Part shown: positions 43,051 to 51,051 of the stretch, one piece after another
Numbering within the stretch: the first letter of the stretch is position 1
How the letters are laid out: every line of letters starts with the position of its first letter
Source: Rugamonas sp. A1-17
Lineage (GTDB): Bacteria > Pseudomonadota > Gammaproteobacteria > Burkholderiales > Burkholderiaceae_D
Assembly (NCBI GenBank): GCA_025548565.1
Contig: JAJLPB010000007.1
Coordinates: forward strand, 303,642 to 367,641
Direction: 5' to 3'
DNA: 64,000 nucleotides
Position numbers and translations under genes: made by a program
The notes under the pieces: model-generated
The model's database searches: none
The model's input: only the letters and a program-made list of their open reading frames with translations
Told to the model about the DNA's origin: nothing

Positions 43051-43491
43051 CTATTTGGCCTGGTCCAGCAGGACCGGCGGCAATCCGTGCGCGGCGCAGT
43101 GGCGCAGATAATCGGCTTTGCGGTCCTGCGTGGTAATCCGGCGCAGCACGGAGCCGTCCGGCGCCAGGTACTCCACCGCGCCGGTGACCACCACAAAGAC
43201 CACCAGCGGCGTTTCGCCCGTGGCCTGCCACCAGTCGACGTTCCCCACCGGCTCGTACACATAGGCGTGGGGGCCGAGCTGTTCGCCCGTTCCCAGTTGC
43301 CGGTGTCCTTGCAGGTTGAAGGCGTGCACATGGCCGGTGTGCCGGTGCAGCCCCAGTTTGACGCCGGGCGAGAGGCGCATCAGCTCCACCCAGCCGGTGT
43401 CGCCGGGCAGGAATTGCAGGGGGTGCGACCATTTGCCTTCGCCCTCGACGATCCACTCTGGGCCTGGCGTCGTGTCTTGTTCGGTTTTCAT
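43051..43491 (-). CDS. Cupin protein, 2,4'-dihydroxyacetophenone dioxygenase-like
   Basis: The 146-residue single-cupin protein has the metal site in LGLHRHTGHVHAFNLQG (H49, H51) with E80 downstream. It resembles small cupins annotated as 2,4'-dihydroxyacetophenone dioxygenase family, and also ChrR-type cupins, so the reaction is not fixed. AAAGG lies nine bases before the ATG at 43491; longer in-frame starts run through the porin gene and are rejected. It lies 29 bases after the porin gene on the same strand. Confidence 0.75.
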   Translation of the reverse strand: MKTEQDTTPGPEWIVEGEGKWSHPLQFLPGDTGWVELMRLSPGVKLGLHRHTGHVHAFNLQGHRQLGTGEQLGPHAYVYEPVGNVDWWQATGETPLVVFVVVTGAVEYLAPDGSVLRRITTQDRKADYLRHCAAHGLPPVLLDQAK

Positions 43492-43520
43492 GGTTGAGCC
43501 TTTCAAAAAGTGGTTGGGAT

Positions 43521-44555
43521 TCAGAAGGTGTAGATCAGGCCACCGTTGACGGTATGTTGCGTCGCGCCCGGCGCGGGCAAGTCCTGCCAGTAGGCCGCCA
43601 CCGGGAACGCGGCCTCGCGGCTGTTGCGCACCACGGCGGCCGTGGCCCACAGCGTGAGGGCCGGGGCGAAGCTGTGTTCCCAGCCGCCGGTCAGCAGCAG
43701 GGCGCGGGAGTCGGTGATGTTGGTGCGCGCGCCGTAGATGCCGAGGCGGAGCAAGTCGCGATTGCCGACTTTGCGGTTGACGCCTGCCCACACGTGCTGC
43801 ATCGAGGTGTCGGCGCCGGCGGCGGCGTCGGGGGCGCGTACGATGTTGTAGGCGGCGAACCAGGCGTTGGCGCCGCGTTCGTAGCGGGCGCCCACGATCA
43901 ACTCGCGCGACGCGTCGAACAGGTCGGACAGGTGGCCCTGGTTGTCGCGTGTTTCGTCGTAGATCGCGCGGACGTCCAGGGCGCCGCGTTGGTAGCTCAG
44001 CACGCCGGCGGTGCTGCGGCATGCGCGATCGCCCACGGTGGTTTGCAGGCCGATGGCCAGGCCGCCGTGGTCCGGGCTGCGATAGCCGACGGTGTGGCTC
44101 CACGCGTTCCAGCTGTGGCCTTTGGTCAGCGTGGCGGAGCCGGACCAGTTCAGGCCCATTGGATCGATGTACCAGACATCGTTGGTGTAGGCCATGGAGC
44201 GGCCGGTTTCCAGCTTGCCCCAGGTTTTGCTCTCCACGCCCAGCGTGGCGTAGCGGCTGAACAGCATGCCGTCGCTGCCGACGGTGCCGGTGGCGGTGTT
44301 GAAGCCGCTTTCCAGGCGGGTTTGCAGCTGCAGGCCGGGCGCGATGGGTTCGGCCACCTGCATGCCGATCAGGCTTGTGCCCCATTCGCTGTTCGAGGCG
44401 CGCGTCACGTGTTCGTTGTTCGCACCGATATGGTCGATGTAGGACAGGCCGGCGGTGATTGTGCCGTACAGGGTGGGGCCGTCGGCGGCTTGGGCTTGTA
44501 CCGTCGCTGTCAGCAGCGCGGCGCTGGCTAAAAGTCGGTGCAGGCTTGTTGGCAT
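43521..44555 (-). CDS. General porin of betaproteobacterial type
   Basis: The 344-residue outer-membrane protein has a signal peptide (LHRLLASAALLTATVQAQAA). Mature beta-strand alternation starts with GPTLYGTITAGLSYIDH, and the C-terminal strand ends NGGLIYTF with the terminal Phe needed for barrel insertion. SSGM-type loops and KTWGKLETGRSMAYTND (loop 3 region) fit trimeric 16-strand porins. The start at 44555 (MPTSLHRLL) gives the signal peptide; the longer frame to 44630 does not. It is divergent from a MocR regulator. Confidence 0.87.
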   Translation of the reverse strand: MPTSLHRLLASAALLTATVQAQAADGPTLYGTITAGLSYIDHIGANNEHVTRASNSEWGTSLIGMQVAEPIAPGLQLQTRLESGFNTATGTVGSDGMLFSRYATLGVESKTWGKLETGRSMAYTNDVWYIDPMGLNWSGSATLTKGHSWNAWSHTVGYRSPDHGGLAIGLQTTVGDRACRSTAGVLSYQRGALDVRAIYDETRDNQGHLSDLFDASRELIVGARYERGANAWFAAYNIVRAPDAAAGADTSMQHVWAGVNRKVGNRDLLRLGIYGARTNITDSRALLLTGGWEHSFAPALTLWATAAVVRNSREAAFPVAAYWQDLPAPGATQHTVNGGLIYTF

Positions 44556-44641
44556 GGTGTTGGTGGATGCATTGAAGAGGTGTACAGTGTCGCAAGCTTG
44601 GGCGATGGCCAACAGAGCCAGTCCGGGCAAACTTCAGGGTG

Positions 44642-44671
44642 CCGGTTGGGGCTTTTTCGTACCGGTTTTTT
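44642..44671 (+). promoter_or_regulatory. Phased direct repeats upstream of the MocR gene
   Basis: CCGGTT occurs at 44642-44647 and 44662-44667, exactly 20 bases apart, each followed by a pyrimidine run. They lie directly before the MocR start at 44691. PdxR-type MocR regulators bind direct repeats, so this is a possible operator. The same bases could also form a weak 5-bp hairpin followed by seven Ts. Confidence 0.35.
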
Positions 44672-44690
44672 TCAGCCATTACAGGTCCAG

Positions 44691-46136
44691 ATGGAGCCAG
44701 TTCTTCCGATTACCCTTGCGCTGCCGGAGCGTGGCTCCCGGCAGATCCTGCGTTCCATGCACCAGCAGATGCGGGCCGCCATCGTCGATGGCCGGTTGTC
44801 GGCCGGCTTGCGCTTGCCCGGTTCGCGCACATTGGCCGAGCAATGCGGCGTGTCGCGCAATTGTGCGATGGCGGTGTATGACTTGCTGCTGAGTGAGGGA
44901 TTGGTCGCGGCGCGGGCAGGTGGCGGCACGTTCGTATCCGACATCTATCTGGCCGATCCGCCTCGGGCGGCGCAGGTGGCGGCCGACCGCACGCCGTTGC
45001 TGCTGCCGCGCTGGCGCAATGAACCGAGCGTGCTGCGGCCGTCGGCGGCGGCGCGGTTCGAATACGATTTTGTGGTGGGGCTGCCGGATACCAGCCAATT
45101 TCCGTTCGATACCTGGCGGCGCCTGGACGCGCGCTCGCTGCGGCAGCTCGAGCGAGAGCCGGCTGAATATGCGGCGCCGGAAGGTCGGGAGCCGCTGCGG
45201 AACGCCATCGCCAAGCATGTGTCGTTTGCACGTGCCGTGGCTTGCGGTGGCGCCGATGTGCTGGTGACTTCCGGCGCGCAGCAGGTCTTCGATCTTCTGG
45301 CGCGGATTTTCATCGAGCCGGGCGTGACGAAGGTGGCGATCGAGGATCCTGGCTATCCGCCGTTGCGCTGGGCGCTGGAGAGTGCCGGCGCGGTGCTGGT
45401 GCCGGTGCCGGTCGACGCGGAGGGGATGGTGGTCGATCGCATTCCGGCCGATGCGCGGCTGATTTGCGTGACGCCGTCGCACCAGTTTCCGATGGGGCAG
45501 GTGATGTCGCTGCGGCGCCGCATGGCTTTGCTGGCGTTCGCGCGCGAGCATGGCAGCCTGATTGTCGAAGACGATTACGATGGTGAGTTCAGTCATTCGT
45601 CGCAGCCGCTGGATGCGTTGAAAAGCCTGGACCGGGATGACTCGGTGTTTTATGTCGGGACGTTTTCCAAGAGCCTGTTTCCGGGACTGCGGCTGGGTTA
45701 TGTGATCGCGCCGGCGTGGGCGCGTCCCGCGCTGGTCGGCGCGAAGCAGCGCTGCGACTGGCACGGTGCGGTGGCGGCGCAGGATACGCTTGCGGCGTTC
45801 ATCGACGATGGCGACTTTGCGCGCCACATTCGCAAGATGCGGCAGGTGTACAGTCAGCGCAAGCAGATCCTGATGGGGGCTTTGCAGCGGCATCTGGCGG
45901 GGAAGTTGTCGGTAATTCCTGCCGAAGGAGGGCTGCATATCGCCGCGCTGTTGCGCGACGGGGACCGGGCCGAGCAGGTTGTCGCGGCGGCAGCCGGGGA
46001 GGGTATTCGCATCGAGCCGGTAAGCCAATATGCGCTGGCCTCCGCGCCGCCGAATGGGCTGGTGTTTGGACTGGGCTTGATACCCACGCACCTGATCGAT
46101 CAGGCCGTGCTGCGGCTGGCCAGGCACTTGGCATAG
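44691..46136 (+). CDS. MocR/PdxR-family regulator (GntR HTH plus aminotransferase domain)
   Basis: The 481-residue protein joins a GntR-type winged helix (about 15-80, LRLPGSRTLAEQCGVSRNCA) to a fold-type I aminotransferase domain (about 110-480). The PLP lysine lies in YVGTFSKSLFPGLRLGY, and the phosphate-binding and Asp segments in VIVEDDYDGEFSH. MocR regulators sense PLP or amine-related ligands and often control vitamin B6, GABA or taurine genes. The target is not clear; the divergent porin and the cupin gene are candidates. The start at 44691 fits family length; an in-frame start at 44538 is rejected. Confidence 0.87.
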   Translation: MEPVLPITLALPERGSRQILRSMHQQMRAAIVDGRLSAGLRLPGSRTLAEQCGVSRNCAMAVYDLLLSEGLVAARAGGGTFVSDIYLADPPRAAQVAADRTPLLLPRWRNEPSVLRPSAAARFEYDFVVGLPDTSQFPFDTWRRLDARSLRQLEREPAEYAAPEGREPLRNAIAKHVSFARAVACGGADVLVTSGAQQVFDLLARIFIEPGVTKVAIEDPGYPPLRWALESAGAVLVPVPVDAEGMVVDRIPADARLICVTPSHQFPMGQVMSLRRRMALLAFAREHGSLIVEDDYDGEFSHSSQPLDALKSLDRDDSVFYVGTFSKSLFPGLRLGYVIAPAWARPALVGAKQRCDWHGAVAAQDTLAAFIDDGDFARHIRKMRQVYSQRKQILMGALQRHLAGKLSVIPAEGGLHIAALLRDGDRAEQVVAAAAGEGIRIEPVSQYALASAPPNGLVFGLGLIPTHLIDQAVLRLARHLA

Positions 46137-46475
46137 CTTCGTTTTGCCTTGTACTGTCAGCTCCGCATGGCGGCCTTGCATGCCGAGAGCAGGGTATCGG
46201 CGGGGAGTTGCACGCTCGTTGTAGCATTCATTCGATTTTCCCTTCTATTTTCTTCGGCTTTTCCATATTTAGAGCGGGAGGCCCGGGAGTAGTTCAATGC
46301 TTGAAAAAATAGAAGAAAATCGACGCGAAAATCGAAGCTTTGCTAGAAGGAGCGCGGAGGAGCGCCCCGTGCACATACTCCCAAACAGGGTGAACGCTAA
46401 GAATGCCTGGCCGCTCACAAAAGCATTTTCAGCTATCCGCAGAAAGAATATACTGCCGCCAGAACTCAAACTGGG
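46137..46475. other. AT-richer non-coding gap before the S46 peptidase gene
   Basis: The 339 bases are less GC-rich than the flanking genes. Apart from the small minus-strand reading frame at 46157-46231 I see no gene. A 65-codon plus-strand frame at 46297-46491 has basic, composition-driven content and overlaps the next gene, so I do not call it. A repeated element GGAGCGC-GGAGGAGCGC occurs near 46350. Confidence 0.5.
46157..46231 (-). CDS. Possible 24-residue small protein
   Basis: A short frame on the minus strand reads MNATTSVQLPADTLLSACKA and then AMRS. The sequence AGAAGGGA lies eight bases before its ATG, a good ribosome-binding site. Nothing else supports it: the peptide has no known motif. 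Codon use is like the host's. I list it because the start signal is better than chance and the region has no other gene. Confidence 0.25.
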   Translation of the reverse strand: MNATTSVQLPADTLLSACKAAMRS

Positions 46476-48626
46476 GTGTATATCTTGTTAAAATATCTAG
46501 TACTTCCGGTGGCCCTGATCGGCGCCGCAGCGGCGCAGGCCGACGAAGGTCAATGGCAGCCGTATCAGCTGCCGCAGCTGAAATCCGAATTGAAGCGCAT
46601 CGGCATCACCATCCCCGCCGAAAAACTGTCCGACCTGTCCAAGCATCCGATGAGCGCCATCGTGTCGCTGGGCGGCTGCTCGGCGTCGTTCGTGTCGGAC
46701 GCCGGCCTGGTGGTGACCAATCACCACTGCGCCTACAGCGCGATCCAGCGCAACTCCACGCCGGAACATAACTACATCGTTGACGGCTACCTGGCCAAGA
46801 CCCGCGCCGAAGAGCTGCCGGGTGGCCCGAACACGCTGGTCTACGTGACAGACAAGGTGGAAAACGTCACCGACCGCGTGCTCAAAGGCGTGAGCGACAC
46901 CATGAGCGGCAAGCAGCGCCACGACGCCGTGGAAAAATCCATCAAGGCGCTGATCGCAGAATGCGAGAGCGACAAGATCTACCGCTGCTCGGTGCCGGCC
47001 TTCCACCGCGGCCTGGAGTACTACCGCATCCGCCAGATGATGATACGCGACGTGCGCCTGGTGTACGCGCCGGCCGACATGATCGGTAACTTCGGCGGCG
47101 ACGTCGACAACTATGAGTGGCCACGCCAGGGCGGCGACTACTCCTTCCTGCGCGCCTACGTGGGCAAGGACGGCCGCCCGGCCGATCCGTCGCCGGACAA
47201 CGTGCCTTACCACTCGAAGGACTTCCTGGTGGTCTCCGCCGCCGGCCTGAAAAGCGGCGACCCGGTGCTGTTGGCCGGCTACCCCGGCCGCACCAGCCGC
47301 TACAAGCTGCCGTCTGAAATCCGCGCCGCGCGCGACTCGGCCTATCCGGCCAAGGTCGCCGAGATCCAGGCCGACCTGGACGTGATCGCCGCAGCCACCA
47401 AGGGCAATCCCGCCGCCGCCGTGCGTTACGCCAGCGTCGACAAGAGCATGAACAACGTGATGAAGAAAACCCAGGGCCTGCTGGACGGTTTTGCGCGCAA
47501 GGACATCGCGGCCATCAAGGACGTGCAGGATGCGGAGTTCCGCGCCTGGTACGCCAGGCAGCCTGGCATGTCGAAAACCCTGCTGGGCGAACTGGACGCG
47601 GTGATCGCCGCCGACCTGGCGCTGAGCGACGAGGAATTCGGCTATAGCGTCGCCACCACCAGCGACCTGCTGAAAAGCGCGAGCACCCTTTACCGCCTGG
47701 CGCGCGAAGGCGCCAAGCCGGACGCGGAACGCGAATCCGGCTACCAGCAGCGCGACCTGACCTTCATCAAGGCCCGCCTGAACCGCCTGGAGCAATCGTA
47801 TGTGGGCAGCGTGGACCAGGCGCGCTTTGCCGCAGCGCTGCAGCGCTACGCCAAGCTGCCGAAGTCCATGCACGTCAACGGCATGGACGCGCTGTTGCCG
47901 GCCGTCGGCGCCGTGCCGGCCCTGTACGCGAAGTCGGAGCTGGGCGACACCGCCAAGCGCCTGGCGTGGCTGGACAAGGACGCCGCCGCCATCGCCGCGT
48001 CGAACGACGCCTTCCTGCAACTGGCGGTCAAGCTGGATGGCGTGACGCAGTCGCTGAAGGAACGCCGCAAGGAACTGGACGGCAACCTGGAACGCGTGAT
48101 CCCGCACTACATGCAGACCGTGATCGCGTGGAAGAAGTCGCAGGGCAAGCCGGTCTACCCGGACGCCAATTCGACGCTGCGCGTGACCTACGGCACCGTG
48201 TCGCCTTACTCGCCGAAGGACGGCATCACCAAGGGCCCGTTCACCACGATCGAGGGCATCGTCGAGAAGAACACCGGCAAGGATCCGTTCAACGCGCCGC
48301 AAAAGCTGCTTGATGCGATCAAGGCCAAGCGCTATGGCCAGTTCAAGGATCCGGTCCTGGGCACGGTGCCGGTCGATTTCCTGACCAGCGCCGACACCAC
48401 GGGCGGCAATTCCGGCTCGGCGGTGATGAACAAGAACGGCGAGTTGATCGGCCTGAACTTCGATTCGACCTATGAATCGATCACCAAGGACTGGTACTTC
48501 GATACCGCCATCACCCGCGCCATCCACATGGATATCCGCTACATGCTGTGGGTGATGACTGAGGTGGACCACGCCGATAACGTGCTCAAGGAAATGACCA
48601 TCAAGTATCCGGCCAAGGCCAGGTAA
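46476..48626 (+). CDS. S46 family dipeptidyl-peptidase (DPP7/DPP11-like)
   Basis: The 716-residue secreted protein has a signal peptide (LKYLVLPVALIGAAAAQADE). The S46 triad is seen as His in LVVTNHHCAYS (83-84), Asp in GNFGGDVDNYEWPR and Ser646 in DTTGGNSGSAVMN. These enzymes release N-terminal dipeptides in the periplasm and are typical of organisms that feed on peptides. The residue after LNFD (Gly in DPP7, Arg in DPP11) is Ser here, so specificity is open. It begins with GTG at 46476; TTG at 46485 is an alternative that still leaves a signal peptide. Confidence 0.87.
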   Translation: MYILLKYLVLPVALIGAAAAQADEGQWQPYQLPQLKSELKRIGITIPAEKLSDLSKHPMSAIVSLGGCSASFVSDAGLVVTNHHCAYSAIQRNSTPEHNYIVDGYLAKTRAEELPGGPNTLVYVTDKVENVTDRVLKGVSDTMSGKQRHDAVEKSIKALIAECESDKIYRCSVPAFHRGLEYYRIRQMMIRDVRLVYAPADMIGNFGGDVDNYEWPRQGGDYSFLRAYVGKDGRPADPSPDNVPYHSKDFLVVSAAGLKSGDPVLLAGYPGRTSRYKLPSEIRAARDSAYPAKVAEIQADLDVIAAATKGNPAAAVRYASVDKSMNNVMKKTQGLLDGFARKDIAAIKDVQDAEFRAWYARQPGMSKTLLGELDAVIAADLALSDEEFGYSVATTSDLLKSASTLYRLAREGAKPDAERESGYQQRDLTFIKARLNRLEQSYVGSVDQARFAAALQRYAKLPKSMHVNGMDALLPAVGAVPALYAKSELGDTAKRLAWLDKDAAAIAASNDAFLQLAVKLDGVTQSLKERRKELDGNLERVIPHYMQTVIAWKKSQGKPVYPDANSTLRVTYGTVSPYSPKDGITKGPFTTIEGIVEKNTGKDPFNAPQKLLDAIKAKRYGQFKDPVLGTVPVDFLTSADTTGGNSGSAVMNKNGELIGLNFDSTYESITKDWYFDTAITRAIHMDIRYMLWVMTEVDHADNVLKEMTIKYPAKAR

Positions 48627-48650
48627 TCCCGGACGATCCTGGAGCAAAAA

Positions 48651-48705
48651 GCCCCGTGGGGCGTGCGACGATTTTGAACGTCGCATGCACCCACGGGGCT
48701 TTTTT
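48651..48705. terminator. Strong bidirectional terminator between the S46 gene and the next convergent gene
   Basis: A stem of about 20 bp (48651-48670 with 48679-48699, GCCCCGTGGG...CCCACGGGGC) around an eight-base loop is followed by six Ts on the plus strand. It is preceded by five As, so it also ends in Us on the minus strand. It lies between convergent genes ending at 48626 and 48717. Confidence 0.9.
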
Positions 48706-48716
48706 CATGTCCGTGC

Positions 48717-49706
48717 TTAGCGCGGATCCTGGCACTGGCGCGATGGATTGGCGATGCTGCATTGCCACTGCCAGTACACGTTGACCTGCTCGCGCAGATT
48801 GGCCGTGAAGCTCACGCCCGGCGATGTCAGCGTCAGCGTGATGGCGTCGCCGCTCGGATCAAAAGTCGGCTCGTTGGTGCCCAGCACCGGATTCAGGTTG
48901 GCGCCGCCGCCCAGCTTCAGCGTGATCTGGCTGTTGGCGATCAGGTAGGGCAGGTTGTTGGCAATGTATTGACCCAGCGGGAAGCTGCCGCCGGGGTAGT
49001 AGACCACCTTGTCGGCCGGGATCAGGCGGTTCAGGCCCACCAGCCAGTTCTGGTCGCGCTGGAAGAAGAATTTCTGCGTGACGCTGGCCAAGCCATTTTG
49101 CACGGCGTTGGCGATGCCGGCGTCGACCTTGCCTTCGGCCTTGTTGATCAGGAGGTCGCCCAGCACGGGCAGTATCCAGCTGAGGTTGGAATCGCAATCG
49201 GTGGAGGTGCTCAGATTGCCGTTGATGCCGACCTTGGTGGGCGGGATCACGCCATCCGCCGTGCCGTATTGCGCGGTGACGGTGATGTTGCTGTAGTTGG
49301 TGGTGTTGGTGCAGCTGTAGTTGATGACGCCCCACTTGGTGCCGCTGAAGGTCGAGGTGACACGATAGCTGAGGCCCGACATGGTCGCGAACACGACGCC
49401 GCTCGCATCGGGACGCAAGGTGATGGTGGGAGTGCCGGTCACCACCCCTTTGACGAAGGTCGCGCCGTGGCCGTTGATGGCGTTGGCGGCGGCGGTGTTC
49501 AAGCCGGTTTCGATCCGGCGCGGTGTGTACTGCGCGTCGACAATCAGGGCGCCCAGCGCGCCGCTGCCCCAGTTTTCCGAGTACGACAGGCTGCCGCCGT
49601 TCAAGCTGACGGTGGCGACGTTTTGTCCGGAGATGACGCGGGGGATGAAGTCGGCGTGTGCCGCACCGGCAGCCAGAACGGCGGCGAGAAACAGGATTTT
49701 TCGCAT
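48717..49706 (-). CDS. Exported protein of unknown function
   Basis: The 329-residue product has a clean signal peptide (KILFLAAVLAAGAAHADFIP). The mature part is rich in Asn, Thr, Gly and beta-type alternation (TPTITLRPDASGVVFATMSG, YSCTNTTNYSNITVTAQYG), with two Cys pairs (about residues 130 and 168; 317 and 324). The last part (VNVYWQWQCSIANPSRQCQD) looks like a small disulfide-closed end. I recognise no family. Extracellular or periplasmic beta-sandwich structure is my reading only. It is isolated, between a strong terminator and an AT-rich promoter region. Confidence 0.7.
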   Translation of the reverse strand: MRKILFLAAVLAAGAAHADFIPRVISGQNVATVSLNGGSLSYSENWGSGALGALIVDAQYTPRRIETGLNTAAANAINGHGATFVKGVVTGTPTITLRPDASGVVFATMSGLSYRVTSTFSGTKWGVINYSCTNTTNYSNITVTAQYGTADGVIPPTKVGINGNLSTSTDCDSNLSWILPVLGDLLINKAEGKVDAGIANAVQNGLASVTQKFFFQRDQNWLVGLNRLIPADKVVYYPGGSFPLGQYIANNLPYLIANSQITLKLGGGANLNPVLGTNEPTFDPSGDAITLTLTSPGVSFTANLREQVNVYWQWQCSIANPSRQCQDPR

Positions 49707-49918
49707 GCTTATGCTCCATATGGATTAAAAGGGTGTTGCCAATTAATAATGACATATGAGCAATTTCAAATCAATAATAATGTTTACTTTGCAATGTTAA
49801 GGATCCGGTCATCCGCGGGCGGCGCGCCGCCAAATCTTGCTTATTCAGCTGAAAACTCGCATACTGCCGCGGCGATATTCCCACCCCGGCGGCCTTGGCC
49901 GCGCTACCCCCTGAACCG

Positions 49919-50530
49919 ATGAACGATCCGCTTGTCCTGTTTGGCTTTGGCACTACGCCGCTTGAACTGCTCGGCTTTGTGCTGGCGGTGATCACGGTGC
50001 TGTTCAACATCACCCAGCTGCACTGGGCCTGGCTGCTGTCCATCCTGTCCTCGGCGATCTATGGCGTGGTGTTCTACGACGCCCGGCTGTACGGCGACAT
50101 GGCGCTGCAACTGGTGTTTATCTCGGTGTCGGTATGGGGCTGGAAGCAGTGGCTCAGCGGCGTGCCGGACACGGCGGAATCGCTGCCCGTGACGCGGCTG
50201 GACCGCCACGCCGGATGGCTGGCCGCCGGCGGCTGGCTGCTGGGCTTCGTGCTGCTGTGGTACTTCCTGTCGCGCTACACCGACACCGATGTGCCGATGG
50301 CGGATGGCTTCCTGACCGCTGGCAGCCTGCTGGGGCAGCTGCTGTTGTCGCGCAAAAAGCTGGAGAACTGGCATGTGTGGATCATTGTCGACGTGCTGTA
50401 TGTGGCGCTGTACCTGCACAAGCATCTGGTGCTGACGGCCGTGCTGTACGCGGTGTTCGTCGGCATGGCGGTGATCGGCCTGCGCGCCTGGAGCAGCAGC
50501 GGCGCCAGCGGCCGCATGGCGCTGGAATGA
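49919..50530 (+). CDS. pnuC: PnuC-family vitamin transporter (thiamine or nicotinamide riboside)
   Basis: The 203-residue inner-membrane protein has seven predicted helices and the family's Trp motifs: WGWKQW (73-78) and ENWHVW (149-154), the latter in WIIVDVLYVALYLHK. PnuC proteins move a vitamin nucleoside by facilitated diffusion with trapping by phosphorylation. The kinase needed for trapping is encoded next, overlapping by four bases. Because the convergent receptor is under a TPP riboswitch, thiamine (PnuT type) is as likely a substrate as nicotinamide riboside. The start at 49919 is used; MAALPPEP upstream lacks a ribosome-binding site. Confidence 0.87.
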   Translation: MNDPLVLFGFGTTPLELLGFVLAVITVLFNITQLHWAWLLSILSSAIYGVVFYDARLYGDMALQLVFISVSVWGWKQWLSGVPDTAESLPVTRLDRHAGWLAAGGWLLGFVLLWYFLSRYTDTDVPMADGFLTAGSLLGQLLLSRKKLENWHVWIIVDVLYVALYLHKHLVLTAVLYAVFVGMAVIGLRAWSSSGASGRMALE

Positions 50531-51051
50531 ACGCGGCCGCGCCGCTGCGGGTGGCGATACTGGGCGCCGCTTCGTCCGGCAAGTCGACGCTGGCGGCGGC
50601 GCTGGCCGAGCGTTATCAAACGCTGTGGGTGCCCGAATACCTGCGCGAATTCGTCGACACCGAGGCCAGGATACCGGTGGCGGCCGACCAGTTCCACATC
50701 GCCGAAACGCAGCGCGGCCGCGAGGATGCGACCGCGCCGCGCGCCGGCAAGTATCTTTTCTGCGACACGGCGCCGCTGATGACGGCGGTCTACGGCCGCC
50801 ATTATTTCGGCGGCATCGACAAGCAGCTGGCCGCGCTGGCGGCCAGCCACCAGCAGGATTACGCCATCACGCTGGTGACGGCGCTGGATATCCCGTGGGT
50901 CGCCGACGGCTTGCAGCGCGAGTCCGAGGAGGTCAGCGTCATCGTCAATCGCTTGCTGCTGGACGAGCTGGCGGCGCGTGGGATACCCTATCTGCTGGTG
51001 TCGGGCGATCCCGGCGAACGATTATCCCAAGTGGAGCGGCATCTACCATGA
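50527..51051 (+). CDS. NadR-like P-loop kinase (nucleoside or thiamine kinase)
   Basis: The 174-residue protein has a Walker A loop GAASSGKST (13-21), an acid-rich second strand (YLFCDTAPLMTAVYGRHYFGG) and the lid region VADGLQRESEEVSVIV. It matches the ribosylnicotinamide-kinase half of NadR, without the adenylyltransferase half. Its start overlaps the pnuC stop, and its stop overlaps the next start (ATGA both times). It should phosphorylate the vitamin that PnuC brings in. Whether that is nicotinamide riboside or thiamine cannot be read from the sequence. Confidence 0.82.
   Translation: MNAAAPLRVAILGAASSGKSTLAAALAERYQTLWVPEYLREFVDTEARIPVAADQFHIAETQRGREDATAPRAGKYLFCDTAPLMTAVYGRHYFGGIDKQLAALAASHQQDYAITLVTALDIPWVADGLQRESEEVSVIVNRLLLDELAARGIPYLLVSGDPGERLSQVERHLP

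Noticed and set aside
44641..44671. Intrinsic terminator reading of the CCGGT/ACCGG pair followed by seven Ts
   Set aside because: The stem is only five base pairs with a 14-base loop, and no gene upstream on that strand would need it.
46297..46491. 65-codon plus-strand frame before the S46 gene
   Set aside because: It overlaps the S46 start, has no ribosome-binding site of note and no family-like sequence.
49707..49918. Search for a second TPP riboswitch before pnuC
   Set aside because: None of the THI-box segments occurs here; the region is AT-rich but unstructured to my eye. Thiamine control of pnuC is therefore not shown.
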